From Deltaproteobacteria bacterium (GTDB lineage Bacteria; Desulfobacterota; Desulfobulbia; Desulfobulbales; Desulfobulbaceae), in contig JAJRQC010000023.1 in assembly GCA_024280455.1 (NCBI GenBank), forward strand, positions 1-64,000: DNA of 64,000 bases. Reading direction: 5' to 3'. Of the stretch, positions 42,375 to 50,683 are shown piece after piece. Within the stretch, counting starts at the first letter, position 1; each line of letters opens with the position of its first letter. The translations under genes and the position numbers were made by a program. The notes beneath the pieces are model-generated. The model ran no database searches and was not told the DNA's origin. It saw only the letters and a list, made by a program, of their open reading frames with translations.

Positions 42375-42857
42375 TTATTTTTTTGGTGCCCTGGGCATGG
42401 CAATGGTGCCGGTACGGATAATTTCCTTAATGCCTATGGGGCGTAGGATGTCGATAACAGCCTTGATTTTGGACTCGGATCCGGTAATCTCCACGGCATA
42501 GGACGTCGGGCTGACATCAACAACCTTTCCCCGAAAGATATCGATGACCCGGAGAACCTCGGCCCTGGTATTGGCCTCGGCTTTGACACGGATCAGCACC
42601 ATTTCCCGTTCAACAAATTCCCCCTCGGTAATATCGGTTACCTTGATGACGTCGATCAGCTTATGCAGCTGCTTGGTAATCTGCTCAACAATGGCGTTGT
42701 CGCCCCTGGTAACCAGGGTCAGGCAGGAGACCTTCGGATCCAGGGTCTCTGCAACACAAAGACTTTCAATATTAAAGCCGCGGCCGCTGAACAGGCCGGT
42801 GACCCGGGAAAGAGCCCCTGGTTTATTCTGGAGTAAAACTGACAGTGTATGTTTCAT
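42375..42857 (-). CDS. ilvN: Acetolactate synthase small (regulatory) subunit
   Basis: A 160-aa regulatory subunit with an N-terminal ACT domain (MKHTLSVLLQNKPGALSRVTGLFSGRGFNIESL) that binds valine for feedback inhibition, and the C-terminal ALS-SS domain (REMVLIRVKAEANTRAEVLRVIDIFRGKVVDVSP). ATG 42857 is preceded by AGGAT; longer in-frame starts do not add conserved sequence. It lies 215 nt downstream of ilvB; the gap holds a CATAACTAAGCTATG palindrome and no gene. Confidence 0.93.
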   Translation of the reverse strand: MKHTLSVLLQNKPGALSRVTGLFSGRGFNIESLCVAETLDPKVSCLTLVTRGDNAIVEQITKQLHKLIDVIKVTDITEGEFVEREMVLIRVKAEANTRAEVLRVIDIFRGKVVDVSPTSYAVEITGSESKIKAVIDILRPIGIKEIIRTGTIAMPRAPKK

Positions 42858-43072
42858 TGATCTATCCTGTATCGTGAGTTTGTAAGTCAGGTCCGGTTTG
42901 ACAATGGGGGCTGAGGGGTTGTTCCTCAATAACCTTTACATCTTGCTTGTCTTTCTTCCCATAGTCTGCGTTGCGCAAATAGTTACATAACTAAGCTATG
43001 TGCCTGTTTGCACGCCTTGATTGTGGAGTAAAATCCTGCGCAATATTGTAAAGATTATTTCGCCACAACTCC

Positions 43073-44773
43073 TTAAACAAGCAGCATTTCTGTTGTTGCC
43101 TTACCTGCAGGAACCATGGGGAAAACGCCTTCTTCCCGGCTGATGGCAAAGTCCATGATCACCAGATTGTCGGTTGCCAGGGCTTCCTTGATGACCGGCT
43201 CAACCTCGTCCTTGGTCTTGGCTCGCAGGCCGACGGCACCGTAGGCCCTGGCCAGTTCGATAAAGTCGGGGGTTACCTCCATGACTGTTGCCGAGTAGCG
43301 TTTGTTGTAAAACAGTTCCTGCCACTGACGAACCATGCCCAGATAGTTGTTGTTGAGGATAGCAACCTTGACCGGGGCTCCCCATTGTCGAGCCGTGGCA
43401 AGTTCCTGAATATTCATCTGAATTGATCCGTCACCGGCAATATCGATAACCGTCGCATCCGGAAAGGCCAGCTTGGCGCCGATTGCTGCGGGCAACCCAT
43501 ATCCCATGGTGCCGAGTCCGCCGGAGGTCAGCAGGCGGCGGGGGTGGTTGAATTTGTAAAACTGCGCGGCCCACATCTGGTTCTGGCCGACCTCGGTGGT
43601 GATGATGGCATCTCCGCCTGTCAGCTTGTTCAGTACCTCTATGACGTACTGGGGTTTGATGATGTCGCCTTCTTCCCGGTATGTCAGGGGGTGCTTGTCA
43701 TCCCATTCCTTGACCTGATCAAGCCAGGGCCGATGTCTGTCGGCAACGGCTCCGGCATCAAACGCTTTTGCATTGTCAAGCCAGCTGTTCATGGCAAGCA
43801 GGGCGTGTTTGCAGTCGGCAACGATCGGGATGTCCACGCTGACATTTTTGCTGATGGATGTGGGATCGATATCGATATGGATAATTTCAGCGTGTGGGGC
43901 AAAGGCATCAAGTCGGCCCGTGACCCGGTCATCAAAACGGGCACCGACCGCAATCAACAAGTCGCTCTTGGCCACGGCCATGTTGGAGGCGTAACTGCCG
44001 TGCATGCCGAGCATGCCCAGAGACAACGGATTGGTACCGGGAAAGCCGCCAAGTCCCATCAGCGTCATTGTGACCGGAGTCGACATTTTTTCGGCAAGCT
44101 CGGTCAACTCCTTATTGGCGTTGGAGAGGATTACGCCGCCGCCGATGTAGAGAACAGGGCGTTTGGCTTTCAGAAACGCTTTGCAGGCCTTTTCAATCTG
44201 GCCCGGGTGCGGCTCAAGGTTGGGCTGATAGGTTTGCATCTTGATTGGTTTCTTCTCCGGAAAGGACACCATGGACGCAATAACATCTTTTGGCAGGTCG
44301 ATCAGTACCGGACCCGGACGTCCGGAAGCGGCAAGATAAAAGGCCTCACGAATGGTCGAAACCAGCTCTGCCGGATCCTTGACCAGATAGTTGTGCTTGG
44401 TACAGGGGCGGGTGATACCGACGATATCAACTTCCTGGAAGGCGTCATTGCCGATCAACGCTCTGGGAACCTGACCGGTAAGGACGACCAGCGGAATAGA
44501 ATCAAGATAGGCGGTGGCAATACCGGTTACCCCGTTGGTTGCTCCGGGGCCGGAAGTCAACAGCGCAACCCCGACTTTGCCGGTGGCACGGGCATATCCA
44601 TCGGCGGCATGTACGGCACCCTGTTCGTGACGGACCAGAATGTGTCTGATGTCGGAGTCCATCAACTCATCGTAAAGATCAATAACTGCGCCGCCCGGAA
44701 AACCGAAAATCGTATCAATACCTTCTTCCTGCAGGCATTTTATGATGGCCTGCGAACCTGTAATTTTACTCAT
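43073..44773 (-). CDS. ilvB: Acetolactate synthase large subunit
   Basis: A 566-aa thiamine-diphosphate enzyme that condenses pyruvate to acetolactate (or with 2-oxobutyrate) for valine, leucine and isoleucine. Motifs are GGAVIDLYDELMDSDIRHILVRHEQGA (catalytic Glu), the FAD/ACT-like middle domain, and the ThDP site GDGSIQMNIQELATARQWGAPVKVAILNN (GDG...NN). I chose ATG 44773 (AAAGGATTATCCG upstream). The gene is read from a very good sigma-70 promoter at 44918-44946, and a 29-codon leader frame overlaps its start codon. Confidence 0.95.
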   Translation of the reverse strand: MSKITGSQAIIKCLQEEGIDTIFGFPGGAVIDLYDELMDSDIRHILVRHEQGAVHAADGYARATGKVGVALLTSGPGATNGVTGIATAYLDSIPLVVLTGQVPRALIGNDAFQEVDIVGITRPCTKHNYLVKDPAELVSTIREAFYLAASGRPGPVLIDLPKDVIASMVSFPEKKPIKMQTYQPNLEPHPGQIEKACKAFLKAKRPVLYIGGGVILSNANKELTELAEKMSTPVTMTLMGLGGFPGTNPLSLGMLGMHGSYASNMAVAKSDLLIAVGARFDDRVTGRLDAFAPHAEIIHIDIDPTSISKNVSVDIPIVADCKHALLAMNSWLDNAKAFDAGAVADRHRPWLDQVKEWDDKHPLTYREEGDIIKPQYVIEVLNKLTGGDAIITTEVGQNQMWAAQFYKFNHPRRLLTSGGLGTMGYGLPAAIGAKLAFPDATVIDIAGDGSIQMNIQELATARQWGAPVKVAILNNNYLGMVRQWQELFYNKRYSATVMEVTPDFIELARAYGAVGLRAKTKDEVEPVIKEALATDNLVIMDFAISREEGVFPMVPAGKATTEMLLV

Positions 44774-44855
44774 CGGATAATCCTTTCTGTTGTTCGGCTC
44801 TGACATGCTGGCTGCCGAGTCGGATAAATGAAAAAATGTCCTGGTGCAATCGCAT
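44766..44855 (-). CDS. Candidate 29-aa leader peptide overlapping the ilvB start
   Basis: ATG 44855 has CAGGAAG 7-8 nt upstream. The 29 codons end at a TAA that lies across codons 2-3 of ilvB. It is not rich in branched-chain residues, so classical attenuation is not suggested. The overlap could couple ilvB translation to leader translation. Alternatively it may be chance. Confidence 0.3.
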   Translation of the reverse strand: MRLHQDIFSFIRLGSQHVRAEQQKGLSDE

Positions 44856-44917
44856 TTTTATCTTCCTGAAAAATAAAACACTGTCTGCCCGGGAATGTAT
44901 TAAAAGAATAGCGTCAG

Positions 44918-44946
44918 AGTATATAAATAAAGAAATACGCTGTCAA
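44918..44946 (-). promoter_or_regulatory. Consensus sigma-70 promoter of ilvBN
   Basis: On the minus strand, TTGACA (44946-44941) and TATACT (44923-44918) are separated by exactly 17 nt. Transcription would start near 44911, giving a leader of about 140 nt that contains the candidate peptide. The rest of the interval 44774-45101 shows no gene. Confidence 0.75.
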
Positions 44947-45101
44947 GCGATAATGGAGGTCGCTACAATAAGGAGAATTTTTCCTGTAAAGTTCTGTCCT
45001 TTACCGTTTTTCTTTACGATTCCCAGGTGTTGGAAGTAAATTATATTTTAAAATATCGTCAGACAGCAACCGTATTTTTTCTTTGTCAGGTAATCAGACC
45101 C

Positions 45102-46193
45102 TTAGAACCGGCGGCGGTATCTGTTTTTCTTTTTACGTTTTTTAGCAACCAGATAACCCAGGACCGCCAGGAGAAAAAAAGCAAGCCCTGCTCCAGTGAG
45201 GATCATGGTCCGGTTCGTTTCACGGGCAGGAGGTACCGGCGTTTTCTCTTCAACTTGCGGTATGGGCCCGGAGGACTTGATGTTCTCAAGCGGAACCTGG
45301 ACCTTTACCAGCCGAGCTGGTTTTGTTCCTGTCGCCGCCATCGCCTTTTCAGGTTGTATGGGAATCATGGCAAACCCTTTGGCCAGCAGTTCTGTTGCCT
45401 TGGCATCGCGGACTTTTCGATCTTTGCTGCCCATGACAATGGCAATGACCCGACGTCCGTCTCGTATGGCGGTCGCGGCAATGGAAAATCCTGCAGCCCT
45501 GAAATATCCGGTCTTGAAGCCGTCGCATCCGTCAACGTTTTCAAGAAGATGGTTGTGGTTTCGCATGATAAATTCCCCGCCTCGAAAATCCCTGATCCTG
45601 GTTCCTGTATACTTGAACACCTCGGGCCGCCGGGCAAGTTCAAGGCTGAGAATGCCGAAATCCCGGGCCGTGGTTACGTCAACCTTTTGTCCTTTTGCCG
45701 GCGGCAGACCGTGGACTGAATAAAAACGGGTGTTTTTCATGCCCAGCTGCTTTGCCTTTTCATTCATCAGGGCAACAAACCCTTCCTTTGAGCCCGCGAC
45801 ATGAATCGCCAGGGCAACGGCGGCATCATTGGCCGACTGGACCATCAGGGCATAGAGGAGATCTTCAACCGGAAACTGTTCCCTGGGGTCAAGGTACACC
45901 TGCGACCCGCCCATCCTGGAGGCCTCTGCAGTCACCTGCACCATATCGTCCAGGCTCAGTGTTCCCTGTTCAATCCGGTCAAGGGTGACCAGCAGGTCCA
46001 TCAGCTTCAATACGCTGGCCGGATAGACGATTGCGTCGGCATTTTTTTCAAGCAGGACTTCACCCGTGTCGGCGTTTAAAACCAGGGAGGATACATAGGG
46101 ATCGCGGGAAACGGTCTGGAGCGGAGCACGTCCGGCCCAGGCTGTCTGTCCCGCCAGGATGAGGATAAGCAGGCCGATAATGCAATGTTTCAT
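45102..46193 (-). CDS. D-alanyl-D-alanine carboxypeptidase (PBP5/6 type)
   Basis: A 363-aa penicillin-binding protein trimming peptidoglycan pentapeptides. A signal peptide ends near AWA; then come the active-site motifs SVLK (Ser60-Lys63), SAN (120-122) and KTG (227-229). After a linker there is a C-terminal membrane helix and a very basic tail (AKKRKKKNRYRRRF), so it is anchored at the inner membrane. I chose ATG 46193, where the signal peptide begins. An in-frame extension to 46241 runs through a partial family-1 repeat and is probably not translated. Confidence 0.9.
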   Translation of the reverse strand: MKHCIIGLLILILAGQTAWAGRAPLQTVSRDPYVSSLVLNADTGEVLLEKNADAIVYPASVLKLMDLLVTLDRIEQGTLSLDDMVQVTAEASRMGGSQVYLDPREQFPVEDLLYALMVQSANDAAVALAIHVAGSKEGFVALMNEKAKQLGMKNTRFYSVHGLPPAKGQKVDVTTARDFGILSLELARRPEVFKYTGTRIRDFRGGEFIMRNHNHLLENVDGCDGFKTGYFRAAGFSIAATAIRDGRRVIAIVMGSKDRKVRDAKATELLAKGFAMIPIQPEKAMAATGTKPARLVKVQVPLENIKSSGPIPQVEEKTPVPPARETNRTMILTGAGLAFFLLAVLGYLVAKKRKKKNRYRRRF

Positions 46194-46203
46194 GGCTGTA
46201 TGC

Positions 46204-46226
46204 CTGGTCCAGCCATGCTGGTTTAT
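46204..46226 (-). repeat. Partial family-1 repeat in the leader of the carboxypeptidase gene
   Basis: CTGGTCCAGCCATGCTGG/TTTAT is the palindromic head of the family-1 repeat. Only the head is kept, and it stands 11 nt before the start codon, where a ribosome site would be expected. Confidence 0.75.
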
Positions 46227-46708
46227 GAGAGGATTCGCCATGTGGATTTGGAAGTGAACAGGTGTCAGTGTCTTGTTCCTCTGAAGAGTTACATTTTTTA
46301 ATGAAAAAGAAAAGAGGGAATATCGGGAGAACGTGACCGGAAAGGGCGTTGAGTAAAGTTATGGTTACCCTGCAACGGCTACAGGTCAAGCAACTGCAAA
46401 GAAAAATTGTAAAGATGCCGATAGAGCTGTGCCGAGTGAAGATTCTTCCATGTCGCAACCCGCTATTTCACAATTGATTTTCTGCAGATAGCGCAGACTC
46501 CGAAGCCGGAAATCACACTTCCTGCGTCGTTTTGCTTGCGAAATGTTTGACATACCGCCAGGATGCCTGCGAGTATTCTTCTGCGTGAAACAACGCATTC
46601 CTGTCCCTTTCCAATTTTTCGCGACGATCTTGAAATATTCTGGTTAAGCCGGTCAGCCGGTATTGTCGCAGTCTTGCTGACCTCTCTGTCAATGAGCTCT
46701 CGTTTTTC
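46227..46708. other. Unassigned DNA between the carboxypeptidase gene and repeat block
   Basis: No gene is supported on either strand. One instance of the mini-motif (GCGCAGACTCCGAAGC, about 46491-46506) is embedded here. The rest looks like decayed sequence. Confidence 0.4.
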
Positions 46709-46895
46709 GTAAGCGTTCACCAGCCCCCCCCTCTTCGTTCGATCAGGCCTCCTCACTTAGGCAAGCTATCGAAGTCTCCGCTTCGCTGCGCTTATCTGAT
46801 TCGTCGGCCTGCTCGAAGTCTGCGCTTATCCGAAGTCTGCGCTTATCCGAAGTCTGCGCTTATCCGAAGTCTGCGCTTATCTGGTAAACGCTTAC
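46709..46895. repeat. MITE-like element with GTAAGCGTTCACCAG ends, enlarged copy
   Basis: The ends GTAAGCGTTCACCAG (46709) and CTGGTAAACGCTTAC (46895) match the element at 41466. The core has been invaded at two points by the mini-motif: once in the longer form GAAGTCTCCGCTTCGCTGCG (46771-46796), and once as four perfect 17-bp tandem units GAAGTCTGCGCTTATCC (46815-46881). Confidence 0.85.
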
Positions 46896-46915
46896 AAGTA
46901 TGGGTTTATCAATCT

Positions 46916-47037
46916 TGATGGACTTGTAAAAAATCAAAACCGTCATTTGCACTTCACGGAATTACAAGAAGTTATAACCTTCCAGCCGTCGGTTTCGTGG
47001 CTTTTCGAAGTCTACGCTTATCTACGACACCGACAAT
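46916..47037 (+). repeat. Intergenic repeat family 2, copy b, with a mini-motif insert
   Basis: It runs from TGATGGACTTGTAAAA to ACGACACCGACAAT, matching 14221-14324. Between GGCTTTT and TACGACACC an extra CGAAGTCTACGCTTATC is present (47006-47022) that copy a does not have. Confidence 0.85.
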
Positions 47038-47062
47038 CTTAGTTGCTCTTTGGTGAACGGTT

Positions 47063-48388
47063 GTGTGCCAGGCGAAGCTCTGGCAATCCTGTTGGCTGCA
47101 ATGCCAACCGCGGTAATTGCCTGTTCACCGCGAAGTCGCCGACCCGGCGGTGAGGGGTAACCCGAGTCGTCTGGGCCGCAAGGCCCATGACGCTCTTGCC
47201 GAGATCCGGCAGGCGCTTAAGGCCGGGTTCACAGAAGTTCTCGACGCGGATTTGAGCAGTTATTTCGGCACGATTGATCATTCCAGACTGATGCAATGTC
47301 TGGAGCGTCGAATATCTGACCGATCCGTATTGAAGTTGATCAGGATGTGGCTGAAAAGCGATATTGTGGAGGACGACGGCAAGGGCGGTCGCAAGATCAC
47401 CCGATCCCGCAAGGGAACATCACAGGGCGGAGTAATCTCGCCTCTGCTGGCCAATATCTTTCTCCATGAGTTTGATAAACGTTTTCACAGTCCGGAAGGC
47501 CCCCGCAGATTTGCCAATGCAAGGCTTGTGCGTTACGCAGACGACTGTGTGCCACGAAGGCACGCACGGGTGCATTAGCACTCAGTGCAGCTATGCTGCA
47601 TAAAAGATGAGGGTCGGCCCCTCGGAGCCGCCATACAGGTGGAGGCTTCAAACCACCGTAAGCTGCGTCGGTAAAGAGCCGGGGTGGTGAGCGTTACGGA
47701 AAAGGCAAGACGCTGGGAGAGCTTGACTTGATCCTGAATCGAGACAAAACCACAACGGTTGATTTGAAGAAGGAGGGGAGCAGCTTTGACTTCCTTGGTT
47801 TTACCTTCCGACAAGATCGCAGTTTGCATGGATCCGGTCGGTACATTAATGTTGTCCCCTCGGAAAAGAGCCTGAAAAGGGCTCGCTCCAAGGTACACGA
47901 CATGACCATACGGAGGATAACCGCCCCTGTCCAGGAAGTGATTGGCAATGTTAACCGCTTTCTGAACGGCTGGGGGAATTACTTTAATTTTGGGTATCCC
48001 CGGGTAGCTTTCAAGAAGGTCGACTGGTATGTGCAAACAAGGTTCCGTCGCTTTGTGAGGACGCGGAGCCAACGGCGTTGCCGGCATCTTGATGGCCCGT
48101 CGCTGTATCAGGCGCTGCGGTCTGAGGGGCTGGTCTACTTGCATGAGAAAGCCGTCAACTCCTTGTGAATACCTTGAGGTGAAAGGTCATCGGTGAGCCG
48201 GATGCGGGAGCCGGAGCGAAGCGGAGACCATGAACCCCAGGGTTCAAGCGAGGTGAAGCCGAGCGGTAAAACCGCATGTCCGGTTCGACGAGGGGGCGCT
48301 GTTGAGAAGAGAAAACCATCTGATATGTAGGAGCCGCGTGCGGCGGGGCATAGTCGTTGGAATCTGTTTTCATTAGCGCTCTACTCTA
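47063..48388 (+). pseudogene. Degenerate group II intron with broken reverse transcriptase/maturase
   Basis: Three pieces of a group II intron protein remain. A middle fragment (47180-47546) has [55 protein letters not shown] and ends at YADD. After about 150 nt of unrelated, structured sequence a C-terminal fragment resumes (47700-48168: LILNRDKTTTVDLKKEGSSF, then a maturase-like region ending LRSEGLVYLHEK). The N-terminal RT part is missing. A candidate 5' end GTGTGCC lies at 47063. Domain V is recognisable as GAGCCGGATGCGG (48195) and CCGCATGTCCGGTTCGACG (ending 48289), but about 60 nt are inserted in its loop. Domain VI seems split too, with AGCGCTCTACTCTAC at the 3' end. It is not functional. 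Confidence 0.8.
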
Positions 48389-48395
48389 CACAACC

Positions 48396-48731
48396 GATGG
48401 ATATGGAGTGGGTTAAAGACGGTGATGACGGGTACCTGTACATGGGGTACAGGCTCGCCCGGAGACGGTGGAGTCTCAGGAAAAAGGGGCGATCCTGGAA
48501 ATGTATCATCTCAAGCAAAAGGGTGATGTCCTCGTCACTGGCCGGGCCGTCGGCACAAAAATCGGACAGGGACAAACTCGCTATATTTCCGATGTAGGAG
48601 ATCTCAGCGAATTCAAGCCGGGTGAGGTTCTTGTGGCCGAACCTGCGACGCGGCGATCGTCAGCCGGGAACTGGGGATCCCCGCTATTGTCGGTACGGAT
48701 AATGCTACTGAAGTACTCGGAAATGGACGTT
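48396..48731 (+). pseudogene. ppsA: Remnant of phosphoenolpyruvate synthase gene
   Basis: Translation in shifting frames gives DMEWVKDGDDGYLYM, then (after a 2-base shift at about 48444) VQARPETVESQEKGAI, GDVLVTGRAVGTKIGQGQ and [18 protein letters not shown]. It then skips about 24 residues, including the catalytic-His block normally present, and resumes as [20 protein letters not shown]. This is the middle of PEP synthase (end of the ATP-grasp domain and phosphohistidine domain). The 5' and 3' parts are gone and it directly abuts the intron end and a family-1 repeat. Confidence 0.82.
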
Positions 48732-48734
48732 ACC

Positions 48735-48862
48735 GATAAACCAGCATGGCTGGATCAGGTAAGCGGAGCGAAGCGCAGACTCCGGGTTTTCCAGGACCCA
48801 GCCACGATCAACCATTAAAAAGCACAAAAGAACGCAGTGTTAATGGGGGTTTCCCGATAAAA
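48735..48862 (+). repeat. Intergenic repeat family 1, copy F, with mini-motif insert
   Basis: It starts GATAAACCAGCATGGCTGG. The insert AAGCGGAGCGAAGCGCAGAC (48761-48780) occupies the same place as in copy A. The terminal hairpin is diverged. It lies at the 3' end of murJ. Confidence 0.82.
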
Positions 48863-48884
48863 ACCCCTGTATTTTTCCACCGAT

Positions 48885-50504
48885 TTATTTTTTCAAACGT
48901 CGGCTTATTTTTTCAGTAATAAGCTTGAGTTCAGGCAGTTTGAGAAAATGCAGGGTCACTCCGTAGAGAACAGCCCCGACCAGAATGAGAGAAAAGACCA
49001 GGACCAGTTGTACGGCAATGGAACCCTGCAGGTATGGGGAAACCAGGCCTTTGACCCACCAGAGACCGCCGGACATGATCATGGTGCTCAAGAAGATTTT
49101 TGCAAGACCGGACCCGATGTAGACCAGAGAGTATCCACTGAGTTTTCTGTACAGTATACTGCCGAGAAAAAAGAAGTTCAGGATCATGACGCAGGATGTG
49201 GAGAGGGCAATGGCCCGGTGCTGAAACTGATCGATGGTCAGGGTAATCAAGACAATATTGGCGGCAACGGCGAGAAAGCTGCCTATAACCGGATATTTTG
49301 TATTGTTTAAGGCGTAAAAAACCGGAACCATGATCTTAACCGCCGAATAGGCGAACAGACCATAGGCGTAATAGGTGAGGGCGGCAGCGGTCTGGACCGT
49401 GTCCAGGGCTGTAAACGCGCCGTGTTCAAATATCAGGCGGATGATCGGCTGGGCCAGGAGAACCAGGCCAGCAGTTGCCGGGATAGTCAGGCTGAAGATC
49501 ATGAGCAGGGAAGAGGTAAAGGTCTGGCGCAGGCCATCCATATCTTTTTTTGCCGCACAGCGGGCCAGCACCGGCATGGCGGCAATGGAGAAGGCCACTC
49601 CGAATACCCCGATCGGTAACTGGACCATACGAAAGGCATAGTTGAGCCAGGACACCGATCCCTCGACACAGCTTGAGGCAAAGTTGGTGTTGACAAAGAT
49701 ATTGATCTGGGTGGCTGACAAACCGATGGTTGCCGGCAGCATAAGGAAAAGGATTCGCTTGAGCCCCGGGTCTTTCAGGTTCAATCGCGGGGTAAAGGTG
49801 AATCCGACTTTGAAAAGAATGGGCAGTTGAATCAGCAGCTGCATCAACCCGCCGATCAGGGTTCCCCAGGCCATTCCGGCTATGGCCGGCCAGCCGAAGC
49901 GGGGAAACAGCAGGGCCAGACTGACTCCGCCGACGATGGAGCCAAGGTTGAAAAAGGCCGAGGAGACGGCTGGAATAAAAAACCTGCCCTTGGTGTTGAG
50001 CATGCCCATGACCACGGCGGCAAGAGCGACAAAGATCAGGAAGGGAAACATGATCCGGGTCAGCAGGGTGGTCAGTTCCGTTTTTCCGGCGACCATGGAA
50101 AAATCAGGGGCCAGAAGGCTGACAATCGGTTGGGCAAAGTAAATGCCGACAAGGGTCAGCAGGCTGAGCAGGATGGCAAAAAAGGTGATGACCGTGGAGG
50201 CCAGTCGCCAGGTTTCTTCCGCGCCCCGGTTGGTCTCGTAATCGGAGAACACGGTGACAAAGGCAGCTGAGAGTGCGCCCTCGCCAAAGAGATCCCGCAG
50301 CAGATTTGGAATCCGAAAGGCAACCACAAAGGCGTCATAGGCATACCCTGCCCCAAACATGCCGGCAAAGATCTGTTCGCGCACCAGGCCGAGGACCCGG
50401 CTGCACATGACGGCACCACTGACCGCGCCCGCGGATCGGGCTATCCTGCTGGTGGAAGCACTTGGTTTTTTTGATGTGTCGGGAGAAGGGGACTGAGTGG
50501 CCAT
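48885..50504 (-). CDS. murJ: Lipid II flippase MurJ
   Basis: A 539-aa polytopic inner-membrane protein of the MOP superfamily, with about 14 hydrophobic helices. It flips the peptidoglycan precursor lipid II to the periplasm. Family features are SGAVMCSRVLGLVREQIFAGMFGAGYAYDAFVVAFRIPNLLRDLFGEGALSAAFVTVF at residues 27-85 and RARCAAK-type cytoplasmic loops (PVLARCAAKKDMDGLRQTF). The start ATG 50504 begins with a polar Ser/Pro/Lys-rich lead of about 20 residues. It is transcribed away from the EF-G-like gene. Confidence 0.94.
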   Translation of the reverse strand: MATQSPSPDTSKKPSASTSRIARSAGAVSGAVMCSRVLGLVREQIFAGMFGAGYAYDAFVVAFRIPNLLRDLFGEGALSAAFVTVFSDYETNRGAEETWRLASTVITFFAILLSLLTLVGIYFAQPIVSLLAPDFSMVAGKTELTTLLTRIMFPFLIFVALAAVVMGMLNTKGRFFIPAVSSAFFNLGSIVGGVSLALLFPRFGWPAIAGMAWGTLIGGLMQLLIQLPILFKVGFTFTPRLNLKDPGLKRILFLMLPATIGLSATQINIFVNTNFASSCVEGSVSWLNYAFRMVQLPIGVFGVAFSIAAMPVLARCAAKKDMDGLRQTFTSSLLMIFSLTIPATAGLVLLAQPIIRLIFEHGAFTALDTVQTAAALTYYAYGLFAYSAVKIMVPVFYALNNTKYPVIGSFLAVAANIVLITLTIDQFQHRAIALSTSCVMILNFFFLGSILYRKLSGYSLVYIGSGLAKIFLSTMIMSGGLWWVKGLVSPYLQGSIAVQLVLVFSLILVGAVLYGVTLHFLKLPELKLITEKISRRLKK

Positions 50505-50683
50505 TCAGCAGGTTATAGCTTGACTTTACAGGGTTAATGAGAATATAAAGAATTCACTGTCGTTCGTAAAGCAGATGGTTACCATCCCTGTTGTAAAAGC
50601 GAAACAACTATTCGTCGAGCTTTGCAACAATATTGATGGGCACCGTCACACGATTAACCTTACCCGCTCTACCGGAGGTATTC

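Noticed and set aside
43544-44803. 419-codon plus-strand open frame
   Set aside because: Antisense shadow of ilvB.
46204-46241. N-terminal extension of the carboxypeptidase (16 residues)
   Set aside because: It is encoded by a family-1 repeat fragment and precedes a normal signal peptide start.
46815-46881. 17-bp tandem units considered as a CRISPR or iteron origin
   Set aside because: No spacers, no replication gene nearby; the same motif occurs inside unrelated repeats elsewhere.
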